Shown here: positions 49,555 through 58,607 of the stretch, in pieces
Layout of the letters: every line of letters begins with the position of its first letter
How positions within the stretch are numbered: position 1 is the stretch's first letter
NCBI RefSeq assembly: GCF_021261315.1
Contig: NZ_JAJSAX010000007.1
Coordinates: 62,001-126,000, forward strand
Direction: 5' to 3'
DNA length: 64,000 nucleotides
DNA from: Epilithonimonas sp. JDS
GTDB lineage: Bacteria; Bacteroidota; Bacteroidia; Flavobacteriales; Weeksellaceae
Translations under genes and position numbers: made by a program
Notes under the pieces: generated by a model
The model's database searches: none
The model's input: the letters and a program-made list of their open reading frames with translations, nothing else
What the model was told of the DNA's origin: nothing

Positions 49555-50727
49555 ATGGAAAGAATTTATCTGGATAATGCTGCAACTACGCCTCTCGACG
49601 ATGAGGTGATAGACTGTATGGTAAATGTAATGAAATTCAATTATGGCAATCCGTCGTCCACGCACAGCTTGGGACAGGAGGCCAAAACCGTTTTGGAGGA
49701 AGTAAGGCGAAAGATTGCAGATTCTTTGAAAGTAACACCTGGAGAGATTGTTTTCACCTCTTGTGGAACAGAATCCAACAACATGATCATCAAATCCGCG
49801 GTCAATTATCTTGGCGTGGAAAGAATCATCACTTCCGCTTTGGAACACAAATGTGTTGCCGAAACCTGCCTCGAAATGAAAAAATTGAAAGGCGTAGAAT
49901 TGGTTTATCTAAGACCAGATTCCAACGGCGATTTTGATTTAAATAAATTAGAAGAAGCGTTAAAATCATCAGATAAGAAAACTTTAGTAACATTGATGCA
50001 CGCCAACAACGAGATCGGGAATCTTCTCGACATCGAAAAAGTAGCGCATCTTTGCAAAGAAAATAATGCACTTTTCCATTCCGACACAGTTCAGACAATG
50101 GCACATCTTGACTTGGATTTTTCTAAAATCCCAGTTGATTTCGCGTCTTGTAGCGCGCACAAATTCCACGGCCCAAAAGGTGCTGGGTTTGCATTCGTAA
50201 GAAAATCTTCAGGATTGAAAGGAATCATCACTGGAGGACCACAGGAAAGAAGCTTGAGAGCTGGTACAGAAAACGTAACAGGAATCGCAGGTTTGGGCAA
50301 AGCTTGGGAAATATCTCAGGAAAAAATGGAGGAATATAAAAACCATATTCTTGACATCAAACATTACGCAATCCAACAATTAACAGAGAAAATATCAGGA
50401 ATCAAATTCAACGGAAGAAGTGCGGACGACGAAAGCCTCTATACGGTTTTAAACGTTTTGCTTCCATACAAAAATCCTCTAATCGGATTGCAATTGGATA
50501 TGAAAGGCATTGCCATTTCTCAAGGAAGTGCTTGTAGCTCAGGTGCTTCAAAGCCTTCAATGGTTTTGATGTCCGTGTTGTCAGAAGATGATTTGGATAA
50601 CAAAACACCTTTAAGAATTTCATTCAGTCATTACACCAAAAAATCGGATATTGATGCTTTGGTTGCAGCTTTGGAGGAAATAGGCAGCCAGTTCGTTATA
50701 GAAAAAGCCGATAGTTTACATAGATAA
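49555..50727 (+). CDS. Cysteine desulfurase
   Basis: This 390-residue PLP enzyme takes sulfur from cysteine for Fe-S clusters or tRNA thiolation. It shows YLDNAATTPLDDEV at the start, TSCGTESNN, the PLP Lys203 in SAHKFHGPKG, AGTENVTGIAGLGKA and the mobile-loop Cys327 in QGSACSSGASKPS. The short-loop GSACSSG form places it with IscS/NifS (group I). No iscU or other Fe-S genes adjoin, so the acceptor is unknown. Confidence 0.93.
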   Translation: MERIYLDNAATTPLDDEVIDCMVNVMKFNYGNPSSTHSLGQEAKTVLEEVRRKIADSLKVTPGEIVFTSCGTESNNMIIKSAVNYLGVERIITSALEHKCVAETCLEMKKLKGVELVYLRPDSNGDFDLNKLEEALKSSDKKTLVTLMHANNEIGNLLDIEKVAHLCKENNALFHSDTVQTMAHLDLDFSKIPVDFASCSAHKFHGPKGAGFAFVRKSSGLKGIITGGPQERSLRAGTENVTGIAGLGKAWEISQEKMEEYKNHILDIKHYAIQQLTEKISGIKFNGRSADDESLYTVLNVLLPYKNPLIGLQLDMKGIAISQGSACSSGASKPSMVLMSVLSEDDLDNKTPLRISFSHYTKKSDIDALVAALEEIGSQFVIEKADSLHR

Positions 50728-50756
50728 TCAACAGAAAAAATAGAATATAAATTTTG

Positions 50757-50764
50757 TAGTTTTG
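50757..50764 (+). promoter_or_regulatory. trxA promoter -7 element
   Basis: TAGTTTTG matches TAnnTTTG, 29 nt before the trxA ATG. Confidence 0.65.
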
Positions 50765-50793
50765 TATTACAAATTAACAAAGAAAAAGAAATC

Positions 50794-51111
50794 ATGGCAG
50801 TAGAAATTACAGATCAGTCCTTTCAGGAAACAGTATTAAATTCAGATAAACCAGTTTTAGTTGACTTTTGGGCAGCTTGGTGCGGACCTTGTAGAATGCT
50901 TGGCCCAATCATCGAAGAAGTAGCAAACGACTTTGAAGGTAGAGCTTTGGTAGGAAAAGTAGATGTTGATAACAATCAGCAGATCTCTGTAGATTACGGG
51001 ATCAGAAATATTCCTACAGTTTTGATCTTCAAAAACGGTGAAGTTGTAGATAAAATCGTAGGTGTAGCACCAAAAGAGGTGATCGCTGAGAAGCTGAATG
51101 CTTACTTGTAA
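50794..51111 (+). CDS. trxA: Thioredoxin
   Basis: This 105-residue cytoplasmic thioredoxin has the redox motif WCGPC (Cys30-Cys33), VLVDFWAAWCGPCRMLGP around it, the cis-Pro in RNIPTVLIFKNG and GVAPKEVIAEKL. No signal peptide is present, so it acts in the cytosol with thioredoxin reductase. It has its own promoter and terminator and appears monocistronic. Confidence 0.96.
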   Translation: MAVEITDQSFQETVLNSDKPVLVDFWAAWCGPCRMLGPIIEEVANDFEGRALVGKVDVDNNQQISVDYGIRNIPTVLIFKNGEVVDKIVGVAPKEVIAEKLNAYL

Positions 51112-51134
51112 GAAATTAATATAATTGAAAATGA

Positions 51135-51165
51135 ACGCTTTTCCTCGGGAGAGGCGTTTTTTTTT
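51135..51165 (+). terminator. trxA terminator
   Basis: CGCTTTTC and GAGAGGCG pair over 8 bp with two G-T wobbles around CTCGG, followed by nine T. It is directly followed by the tRNA promoter. Confidence 0.75.
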
Positions 51166-51173
51166 ATATAAAA

Positions 51174-51204
51174 TTTGCAGTTGTGGATTATTGTTGTATT
51201 TTTG
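51174..51204 (+). promoter_or_regulatory. tRNA-Asp promoter, full consensus
   Basis: TTTG (51174-51177), exactly 19 nt, then TATTTTTG (51197-51204) and CA. This is the best match to TTTG-N19-TAnnTTTG in the window, 46 nt before the first tRNA. Confidence 0.8.
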
Positions 51205-51250
51205 CAACCACAATAAACGACGATAGTTTTTCTAAGTTTGTTGGGCAAGA

Positions 51251-51324
51251 GATCCGGTAGTTCAGCTGGTTAGAATGCCGCCCTGTCACGGCGGAGGTCG
51301 CGGGTTCGAGTCCCGTCCGGATCG
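51251..51324 (+). tRNA. tRNA-Asp (GTC), copy 1
   Basis: The 74-nt gene has acceptor stem GATCCGG/CCGGATC with discriminator G, a D-arm (GTTCAGCTGGTTAGAAT), anticodon loop CTGTCAC with anticodon GTC flanked by the CCGCC/GGCGG stem, and T-loop GTTCGAGTC. CCA is not encoded. Confidence 0.97.
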
Positions 51325-51357
51325 CATAAAGTTTTATCAATTGCTTTTCAAAAAATT

Positions 51358-51431
51358 GATCCGGTAGTTCAGCTGGTTAGAATGCCGCCCTGTCACGGCG
51401 GAGGTCGCGGGTTCGAGTCCCGTCCGGATCG
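51358..51431 (+). tRNA. tRNA-Asp (GTC), copy 2
   Basis: This copy is identical over all 74 nt to copy 1, 33 nt downstream and before a shared terminator. The two are very likely one transcript. Confidence 0.97.
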
Positions 51432-51432
51432 C

Positions 51433-51464
51433 AAATCCTACAATTTTATTGTAGGATTTTTTCG
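51433..51464 (+). terminator. tRNA-Asp operon terminator
   Basis: AAATCCTACAAT and ATTGTAGGATTT pair over 12 bp, followed by a T run. Confidence 0.85.
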
Positions 51465-51489
51465 TTTGTATAATCTTGAGTTTAATTGG

Positions 51490-51519
51490 ACGCTTTAAAA
51501 TTATTTTTAAGCGTTTTTA
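51490..51519 (+). terminator. Second hairpin after tRNA operon
   Basis: ACGCTT-t-AAAA and TTTT-t-AAGCGT pair around TTA, followed by TTTTATTTTT. It is a backup terminator in the 277-nt gap before the signalling operon. The rest of that gap is AT-rich and empty apart from the promoter. Confidence 0.6.
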
Positions 51520-51657
51520 TTTTTAATTAGTTATAAAAATAAAAGAATAGTTTGTAATTATTTAAAAATAATGGATTATGAATTGTCAAGATTTTATTTA
51601 GTGATTTATTTCTTAAATATACTTTAGATAATGGCGTGCTTTTTGAAAATATGTGAG

Positions 51658-51665
51658 TATTTTTG
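51658..51665 (+). promoter_or_regulatory. Signalling-operon promoter -7 element
   Basis: TATTTTTG matches TAnnTTTG, 43 nt before the first kinase ATG. The -33 position has no clear TTTG at 17-23 nt. Confidence 0.6.
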
Positions 51666-51708
51666 AAACTAAGGAAACGTAAACCAGGTATTAGACCATT
51701 TATATATT

Positions 51709-53175
51709 ATGATTTTAATTGTCGATGATAATCAGAACAATATTTATTCATTAAAAAAATTACTGGAATCCAAAGATTTTCAGGTCGATACGGCTGAATC
51801 TGGTGAGCAGGCATTGGGAAAAGCACTCAAAAATAATTATGCATTGATTATTTTGGATGTTCAGATGCCGGGAATGGATGGCTTTGAAGTAGCAGAATCC
51901 TTTGCCGGATATAGCAAAACAAAAGATATTCCAATCATATTTTTATCCGCTGTCAACACAGAAAAACAATTTATTACCCGTGGTTATGAATCCGGCGGGA
52001 TAGATTACGTGACAAAACCGATAGACCCGGAAATTCTTCTGCTCAAAGTCAAAACTTTTTATAACCTGCAGGAGAATAATCTTGCCATGAAAAAAAGCCA
52101 GCAAAGTCTGGAACTGGAAGTACAGGGCAGGAGAGAAGCGCAGGTGACAATGAGATCCGAAATCGATCATTTTCATTTGATGCTGGAAGCCTTGCCTCAG
52201 ATTGCATTCACTCTGGATGCAGACGGCGCAGTTACTTTTGTGAACAGCAAATGGTACGAATATTCCGCCTCAGAAAAAGTTTTTCCTAAAACACATTCCG
52301 ACGATCACAGTATTCTGCTGGAGTTTGAACGCTGCCGAAAGAAAAAGAAAGCACTTGAGTTAGAAATTCGGATCAAGAATAGGGAAACCGGCGACTACAG
52401 ATTTCATTTGCTGAGAATGTCTCCCGTTTTCGACGGAAAGTCAATTAAAAACTGGGTGGGAACTTTCACTGATATAGACGATCAGAAGAAGATTGAAAAG
52501 GAAAAAGACGAATTCCTGAGTATTGCCAGCCACGAACTCAAAACACCTTTGACCAGCATCAAGGCTTACATGCAGCTGTTGGAACGAAAACTGAAAATTA
52601 ATGAAGAAAAATCAGAAGCTGCTTATGTGACAAAAGCTTTATCACAAGTTGAAAAATTGAATAGCCTGATCACAGATCTGCTGGACGTTTCCAAAATTGA
52701 AAACGGAAAACTCAAGATCAATAAAAAAAGAAATAACCTGGATAATGTAATCAACAATGCCATTGACACGATCATTCAGACACACGATGATAAAGTGAAA
52801 ATCACACGACACGGTTTCATTCCTGCTATTCAGATTCCATTTGATGAGATCAGAATCGAGCAGGTTTTGATTAATTTTCTGACGAATGCGATCAAATATT
52901 CTCCGGAAAATAACCAAATCATTGTCACAACTTTTGTAGATGAAACCGAAGTAAGAGTAAGTGTTACCGACTTCGGAATCGGAATTCCGGATTTCAAACA
53001 GGATGCTGTCTTCAAGAAATTTTACAGAGTCGAAGAATCGTCTCTGCAGTTTCAGGGAATGGGGATTGGTTTGTATATTTGTTCCGAGATCATCAACCAG
53101 CACGACGGAACAATCGGGTTATCGAGTGTGATAGAAGAAGGTTCTACATTTTATTTCACATTACCTTTAAATTAA
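51709..53175 (+). CDS. Receiver-PAS-histidine kinase
   Basis: This 488-residue cytoplasmic protein has an N-terminal receiver domain (~1-120; DD pair at 6-7, phospho-acceptor Asp50 in LIILDVQMPGMDG, Lys in YVTKPID), a coiled linker, a PAS domain (~155-260), the HisKA dimerisation helix with His275 in IASHELKTPLTSI, and a HATPase_c domain (N box NFLTNAIKYSP, GIGIPDF, GMGIGLYIC). An N-terminal receiver on a kinase suggests it is itself controlled by phosphorylation from another kinase, probably the hybrid kinase 4 nt downstream. It has no membrane segment. Confidence 0.93.
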   Translation: MILIVDDNQNNIYSLKKLLESKDFQVDTAESGEQALGKALKNNYALIILDVQMPGMDGFEVAESFAGYSKTKDIPIIFLSAVNTEKQFITRGYESGGIDYVTKPIDPEILLLKVKTFYNLQENNLAMKKSQQSLELEVQGRREAQVTMRSEIDHFHLMLEALPQIAFTLDADGAVTFVNSKWYEYSASEKVFPKTHSDDHSILLEFERCRKKKKALELEIRIKNRETGDYRFHLLRMSPVFDGKSIKNWVGTFTDIDDQKKIEKEKDEFLSIASHELKTPLTSIKAYMQLLERKLKINEEKSEAAYVTKALSQVEKLNSLITDLLDVSKIENGKLKINKKRNNLDNVINNAIDTIIQTHDDKVKITRHGFIPAIQIPFDEIRIEQVLINFLTNAIKYSPENNQIIVTTFVDETEVRVSVTDFGIGIPDFKQDAVFKKFYRVEESSLQFQGMGIGLYICSEIINQHDGTIGLSSVIEEGSTFYFTLPLN

Positions 53176-53179
53176 TTTT

Positions 53180-56100
53180 ATGCCGAAAAAAGTTATCAGA
53201 AATCTACAATTCGGGATTGGATTTTCATTATTTATATTAATTGCGAGTTCCATTGCGTCCTATTGGAGCATTCAGAAACAAATGGAACATCGTGAAAATG
53301 TCTCCAAAAGCAGAAAATCTATGACTGCTGTAAAAGATGTTTTGATTGCACTTTTGGATGCGGAAACCGGTAACAGGGGATTTCAGCTCACAGGAAAAGA
53401 AAGTTTTCTGGAACCTTACAACCGCAGTATCAAAGAATATTCTAAGGCAATAGAACTTGCCAAATCATTTGATATTGATAACACTCAACAATTGGAGCGT
53501 CTCAAAAGCCTGGAGCAAAATGTGGACGGCAATATGAGCAATCTGAAACAATTTGTTCAGAACAAACGAAACGGCATTGCAATGACACAGGATCAGATGA
53601 TGCTCAGCAAAGTCTATATGGACAAATGCAGAATTCTAGTTCATAATTTTGTACAGTTTGAAGAAGCTCAGCTGGCGAAAAAAAATATAGATCTTGACAG
53701 ATCGTCTAACACAACTGTTTTATTCATCATATTTTCTGCGCTTGCTGCCATTGCAGTAACTGTATTTTTCTATGTTAAACTTAGAAATGATCTGCTAAGA
53801 AGAGATAAGCTTGAGAAAGAACTGAAAGCAAAAGATATTGAAATTTCAAAAAGAGTAAGCGTCATTCAGCAGGTTGCAAACAGAGTTTCCAATGGCGATT
53901 ACAATCAAAGATTGGTAGATAATTATGACGGCGATCTAGGTGATCTGGTGGAATCTCTGAATCATATGACAGATTCCCTAAAAGAATCCTTTGATAAGAT
54001 TAATAAGAGCGACTGGCATCAGAAAGGTTTGGCTTTGATCAATGAATCTTTGGTTGGAAACAAATCTGTGAGCCAGGTGACAATTGATTCATTAAACCAA
54101 TTAATTGATTACGGGAATTGTACAAACGGTGCAATTTATTTGGTAGATGATGCAAAATTAAGACTTACAACGGCTTTCGGACTGGAAAATACAATGAGAC
54201 AGTCTTTCGAACTTGGTGAAGGAATGGTCGGACAGGCTTTCATTCAAAAAACACAAAAGGTTTATAACGATTTGGATGAGAATGACTTTGCCGTTTCGTT
54301 TGCAACCGGGAAGATTAAAATTAATGGTATTGTACTGGTTCCGATTCTTCTTAATAATGAAGGCATTGGTGTTTTGGAACTGAGTTCAAATTCTAATTTT
54401 GATGAAGATCAAGTCGAATTTTTTGTTGAAAGTTCCCGAAACATTGCAATTGCGCTCAATGCTGCAAAAGGCCGTGAAAAAGAACAGAGATTGCTGGAAG
54501 AAACTCAGGCACAGTCTGAGGAGTTACAGGTTCAGCATTCCGAATTGGAAAATCTGAACACGGAATTGGAAGCGCAGACACAAAAACTGCAAGCTTCCGA
54601 AGAAGAACTCAAAGTGCAGCAGGAAGAACTGATGCAGACCAATACAGAACTGGAAGAGCGTTCCAAATTGCTGGAAGAAAAAAACCATTTGATAGCGGAA
54701 CGTAATTCTGAAATTCAGAAAAAAGCTGAAGAGCTGGAATTAAGCACCAAATATAAATCCGAATTCCTAGCAAATATGTCGCATGAGTTGAGAACACCAT
54801 TGAACTCAATTCTGCTTTTGTCTAGATTAATGGCAGAAAATTCCGATGATAATCTGAATGAAGATCAGATAGAATCTGCACGTGTAATCCAAAGTTCCGG
54901 TACAAGTTTGTTGACATTAATTGATGAAATTCTTGATCTTGCAAAAATCGAATCCGGAAAAATGTCGCTTGAGTATGAAGAAGTTGCTTTGGATAATGTT
55001 TTGAAAGATCTTAAGAATCTAATGGGTCCTGTAGCCAAAAACAAAGGCATCGAATTTAATATTAATATAGAAAATGATCTGGCCAAAACTATTGAAACCG
55101 ACCGTTTGCGACTGGATCAGGTTTTAAGAAATCTGCTTTCCAATGCCATCAAGTTCACAAAAGAAGGCAGTGTGCAGCTGAATATAAAGCAGCATCCAAA
55201 AGATCAGGATTGTATTATTTTCTCTGTGAAAGATACTGGAATTGGAATTCCGCAAGATAAGCAAATGGTAATCTTCGAAGCATTCCAGCAAGCCGATGGA
55301 TCTACTCAGCGCAAGTTTGGCGGAACAGGTTTGGGATTGTCGATCAGCCGCGAGATTGCAAAATTATTGGGCGGCGAATTAGTGCTTGAAAGCGAAGTAA
55401 ATGAAGGCAGTGAGTTTAGCCTCATCATTCCGAAAAATGAAAAATCAAAAATAAATAAGATTCAAAAAGATCAGATTTTGGATCAGGTGATTCGCGAAGA
55501 AGAAGATGTTGAAGAAGTGAAGAACATCATTGATTTCAATGAATACGGGATTTCAACACCAATTAACGATCTTCAGATTCCGGAAGATGTGGCGGATGAC
55601 CGTGATAATATTGAAAAAGATGATAAAGTCATTCTGATTGTAGAAGATGACACCAATTTTGCCAAAGCATTACTGAAATATGCAAGGATTCAAAATTACA
55701 AAGGAATTGTGGCGGTGAGAGGCGATCACGCAATCTCTGCAGCATTGCAATACCGTCCTGCTGCTATTTTGCTTGATGTCCAGCTTCCTGTAAAAGACGG
55801 CTGGCAAGTGATGGATGAGTTGAAAGCAAATCCACAGACCAAACCAATTCCGGTTCATATGATGTCGTCTCTGCACGTAAGACAACAGAGTTTGATGAAA
55901 GGCGCTATCGATTTCATCAACAAACCTGTGGCAATGGAGCAGATGACAGAGATCTTCAAAAAAATTGAAGATGCGCTGAAAAGATCGCCCCAAAAAGTAC
56001 TGATTGTGGAGGAAAACGCGAGACACGCCAACGCATTGTCTTATTTCCTCAGCAACTTTAATATTTCACTTTCTGTTGAAGATAATTTGGAAGACAGCGT

Positions 56101-56797
56101 GAAAGCACTGACGTCGGACAAAGTAGATTGTGTAATTTTGGATATTGGTCCTGCGAGAGGAAATGGCTACCAGATCATCGAGTCTATAAAAAGCTACGAA
56201 GGTCTCGAGAACTTACCGATCATCATTTTTACGGAACGCAATTTGTCCAAGTCCGAAGAACTTAAAATCAAACAGTACGCAGATTCTATTGTTGTAAAGA
56301 CGGCGCATTCTTACCAAAGAATCCTGGATGAGGTTGGACTGTTCTTACATTTGGTAGAGGAAAAAAACAGCTCTGCCGAGATTATTAGAAACAAAACTTT
56401 AGGATCTTTGACAGAAGTTTTAAGTGGCAAAAAAATATTGGTTACGGATGATGACGTTCGCAACATATTCTCACTTTCCAAAGCGTTAGAAAAATACAAG
56501 GTCGAAGTCGTTTTGGCAATGGACGGAAAACAGGCTTTGGATCAGATCAAAATCAATCCGGATATTGATGTCGTATTGATGGATATGATGATGCCGGAAA
56601 TGGATGGTTACGAAACGATCCAGGAAATCAGGAAAATGCCTGCTTATAAGAAGCTGCCAATTATCGCGGTGACGGCAAAATCGATGATTGGCGATCGGGA
56701 CAAATGTCTCCAGGCTGGTGCGTCGGATTATATCACTAAGCCTGTGGATATAGATCAATTGTTATCTTTGCTCCGTGTCTGGTTATATGAAAACTAA
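53180..56797 (+). CDS. CHASE3-HAMP-GAF hybrid histidine kinase with three receivers
   Basis: This 1205-residue inner-membrane kinase has TM1 (~12-30), a periplasmic CHASE3 domain (~40-170; LLDAETGNRGFQLTGKESFLEPY, broken), TM2 (~176-198), HAMP (~200-270), GAF (~285-425), and a long Glu/Gln-rich coiled coil (~430-525). HisKA follows with His535 (ANMSHELRTPLNSI), then HATPase_c (NLLSNAIKFTKEG, GGTGLGLSI). Three receiver domains have acceptors Asp866 (ILLDVQLPVKDGW), Asp988 (VILDIGPARGNGY) and Asp1135 (VLMDMMMPEMDGY). All three keep the acidic pocket and a Lys. No output domain is present, so signal probably flows to the stand-alone receivers or to CheR/CheB. Confidence 0.93.
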   Translation: MPKKVIRNLQFGIGFSLFILIASSIASYWSIQKQMEHRENVSKSRKSMTAVKDVLIALLDAETGNRGFQLTGKESFLEPYNRSIKEYSKAIELAKSFDIDNTQQLERLKSLEQNVDGNMSNLKQFVQNKRNGIAMTQDQMMLSKVYMDKCRILVHNFVQFEEAQLAKKNIDLDRSSNTTVLFIIFSALAAIAVTVFFYVKLRNDLLRRDKLEKELKAKDIEISKRVSVIQQVANRVSNGDYNQRLVDNYDGDLGDLVESLNHMTDSLKESFDKINKSDWHQKGLALINESLVGNKSVSQVTIDSLNQLIDYGNCTNGAIYLVDDAKLRLTTAFGLENTMRQSFELGEGMVGQAFIQKTQKVYNDLDENDFAVSFATGKIKINGIVLVPILLNNEGIGVLELSSNSNFDEDQVEFFVESSRNIAIALNAAKGREKEQRLLEETQAQSEELQVQHSELENLNTELEAQTQKLQASEEELKVQQEELMQTNTELEERSKLLEEKNHLIAERNSEIQKKAEELELSTKYKSEFLANMSHELRTPLNSILLLSRLMAENSDDNLNEDQIESARVIQSSGTSLLTLIDEILDLAKIESGKMSLEYEEVALDNVLKDLKNLMGPVAKNKGIEFNINIENDLAKTIETDRLRLDQVLRNLLSNAIKFTKEGSVQLNIKQHPKDQDCIIFSVKDTGIGIPQDKQMVIFEAFQQADGSTQRKFGGTGLGLSISREIAKLLGGELVLESEVNEGSEFSLIIPKNEKSKINKIQKDQILDQVIREEEDVEEVKNIIDFNEYGISTPINDLQIPEDVADDRDNIEKDDKVILIVEDDTNFAKALLKYARIQNYKGIVAVRGDHAISAALQYRPAAILLDVQLPVKDGWQVMDELKANPQTKPIPVHMMSSLHVRQQSLMKGAIDFINKPVAMEQMTEIFKKIEDALKRSPQKVLIVEENARHANALSYFLSNFNISLSVEDNLEDSVKALTSDKVDCVILDIGPARGNGYQIIESIKSYEGLENLPIIIFTERNLSKSEELKIKQYADSIVVKTAHSYQRILDEVGLFLHLVEEKNSSAEIIRNKTLGSLTEVLSGKKILVTDDDVRNIFSLSKALEKYKVEVVLAMDGKQALDQIKINPDIDVVLMDMMMPEMDGYETIQEIRKMPAYKKLPIIAVTAKSMIGDRDKCLQAGASDYITKPVDIDQLLSLLRVWLYEN

Positions 56798-56815
56798 AAA
56801 CTGTTCGAATTTTTT

Positions 56816-57181
56816 ATGAGTAAGAAAATTTTAATTGTGGATGATGATCCTAATAATATTTTTGCCCTGCGATTGACCCTGAAAGCCAGAAAATATCAGC
56901 TCGAAAGTTGTATGATGGCGGATGAGGCGATCAGGATTTTGAAAGAAGATAAAGAGTTCTGCGTCGTATTGATGGATATGATGATGCCGGAAATAGATGG
57001 ATACGAAGCCATTAAAATTATAAGAAATACACCCGAGATAAGCAAAACACCAATCATTGCCGTGACTGCACAGGCGATGGATGAAGACCGTCAGAAATGT
57101 CTGGAAGCGGGCGCTCAGGATTATATTAAGAAACCAATAGACGTAGATCTGTTGTTAAATGCTATAGAAAAACACTGCTAA
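56816..57181 (+). CDS. Single-domain response regulator
   Basis: This 121-residue protein is a receiver domain only, with acidic residues at 9-11, phospho-acceptor Asp54 in VLMDMMMPEIDGYE, Thr in IAVTAQA and Lys in YIKKPID. It is highly similar to the third receiver of the upstream hybrid kinase (DMMMPE-DGYE, AGA-DYI-KP-D), suggesting duplication from it. No output domain, so it acts through protein contact. Its stop overlaps the cheR-like start by one base. Confidence 0.92.
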   Translation: MSKKILIVDDDPNNIFALRLTLKARKYQLESCMMADEAIRILKEDKEFCVVLMDMMMPEIDGYEAIKIIRNTPEISKTPIIAVTAQAMDEDRQKCLEAGAQDYIKKPIDVDLLLNAIEKHC

Positions 57182-58011
57182 TGCTGGAACCAAGTATCGT
57201 AAAAGATAACGAAATAGAACACCTGATAAAGGACATCTACGAATCTTACGGTTATGATTTTTCTCTGTACAGCCGCGCATCTTTCACAAGAAGGATCAAT
57301 CGGATATGCATGATAGACAGATTTACAAGCTATGCGGAACTGCGCTATCAGGTGCTGAATGATGCAGATTACTTCAAACATTTCATCGAAGAGATCACGG
57401 TGAATGTCACAGAGATGTTCCGTGATCCGTTATTTTTCAAATCGCTTCGGGAAAAGATTTTGCCGCAGTTGGGAACTTTCCCATTGATCAGGATTTGGGT
57501 GGCTGGATGTTCCACAGGTGAGGAAGCGTACTCAATCGCGATTTTACTGAAGGAAGCCGGACTATATCACAAATGTCTGATTTACGGCACAGACATCAAT
57601 CCGTCTGTGTTGGAAACTGCACGAGCCGGCGTTTTCCCGATGCATCAGATGAAAACCTATTCCGAAAATTATATGCTTTCCGGAGGAAAAAAGGATTTCT
57701 CAGATTATTACACTGCTAATTATGACAGTGCAAAATTTGACAAAAGCCTGCAGGAAAAACTGATTTTATCAACGCATAATCTGGTATCAGACAGTTCATT
57801 CAACAGCTTTCAATTGGTCATTTGCCGCAATGTTTTGATTTATTTTGATAAAGAATTGCAGGAGCGCGTTTTTGATTTGTTTGATGCAAGTCTTGAGAAT
57901 TTGGGTTATCTGGCTTTAGGTTCGAAAGAAACATTAAGGTTTTCGAATTTGAATAAATTTTACCATCAGATTGATGATCAGAAAATCTGGAAAAAAGTAG
58001 ATCTTAATTAA
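57181..58011 (+). CDS. CheR-type protein-glutamate methyltransferase
   Basis: This 276-residue SAM-dependent methyltransferase has the CheR N-terminal helical domain (SYGYDFSLYSRASFTRRI, broken; ITVNVTEMFRDPLFFKSLREKILPQL, broken), SAM loop IWVAGCSTGEEAYSIAI, acidic GTDINPSVLETARAG and CRNVLIYFDKELQERVF. In chemotaxis CheR methylates receptor glutamates. No chemoreceptor, CheA or CheW is in the window, and the organism type is non-flagellated, so the likely target is something else, perhaps the coiled coil of the hybrid kinase. That target is a guess. Confidence 0.93.
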   Translation: MLEPSIVKDNEIEHLIKDIYESYGYDFSLYSRASFTRRINRICMIDRFTSYAELRYQVLNDADYFKHFIEEITVNVTEMFRDPLFFKSLREKILPQLGTFPLIRIWVAGCSTGEEAYSIAILLKEAGLYHKCLIYGTDINPSVLETARAGVFPMHQMKTYSENYMLSGGKKDFSDYYTANYDSAKFDKSLQEKLILSTHNLVSDSSFNSFQLVICRNVLIYFDKELQERVFDLFDASLENLGYLALGSKETLRFSNLNKFYHQIDDQKIWKKVDLN

Positions 58012-58014
58012 TTT

Positions 58015-58590
58015 ATGGAGACCAAAGATCCACATACAGAACTGATTGTGATTGGCGGCTCCGCAGGAAGTCTTCAGGTCATTCTGGAGGCGGTCAAAAA
58101 CCTGAAAGCAGATCTTGGGTTTCCAATTGTTTTGGTGCTTCATCGCAAGGCGCAGGCAGAAAGCATTCTCCCAAAATTGATGCAGCAGTTTTCTGCAATA
58201 GAAGTTATCGAAATTGAGGATAAAACCGAAATCGAAAGGAATAAAATCTACATCGTTCCTTCGGATTACCATCTGTTGTTCGAGAATAAAAATACCGTTT
58301 CGCTGGACAGTTCAGAGAAAATGAATTACTCGCGGCCGTCTATAGATGTCACTTTCAGATCTGCAGCAGAGATCTTTAAACAGAGTACAATCGGTGTGCT
58401 TTTGTCGGGTGCAAATTCTGACGGTGTGGAAGGCTTGAAATATATCAAGAAAAATCAGGGAAGAATCTGGATTCAGGATCCGGAAACGGCAGATGTGGAT
58501 TATATGCCAAAACAGGCGATCCAGAATGTGGAATATGATCTGATTATCAAACCAAACAATCTGGCAAATTATATTAATCAACTTAAATAA
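58015..58590 (+). CDS. CheB-type methylesterase domain protein
   Basis: This 191-residue protein is a CheB catalytic domain without the usual N-terminal receiver. The triad is visible: Ser16 in IGGSAGSLQ, His43 in LVLHRKAQ and Asp136 in SGANSDGVEGLK. It follows cheR by 3 nt. Lacking its own receiver, it may be controlled by one of the stand-alone receivers on either side. Confidence 0.92.
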   Translation: METKDPHTELIVIGGSAGSLQVILEAVKNLKADLGFPIVLVLHRKAQAESILPKLMQQFSAIEVIEIEDKTEIERNKIYIVPSDYHLLFENKNTVSLDSSEKMNYSRPSIDVTFRSAAEIFKQSTIGVLLSGANSDGVEGLKYIKKNQGRIWIQDPETADVDYMPKQAIQNVEYDLIIKPNNLANYINQLK

Positions 58591-58607
58591 ACTAACTATA
58601 TATACTA

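Noticed and set aside
51251-51431. Two identical tRNA-Asp genes as an integration (att) duplication
   Set aside because: No integrase or foreign DNA lies between or beside them; only 33 nt separate them and they share promoter and terminator, so simple tandem duplication fits.
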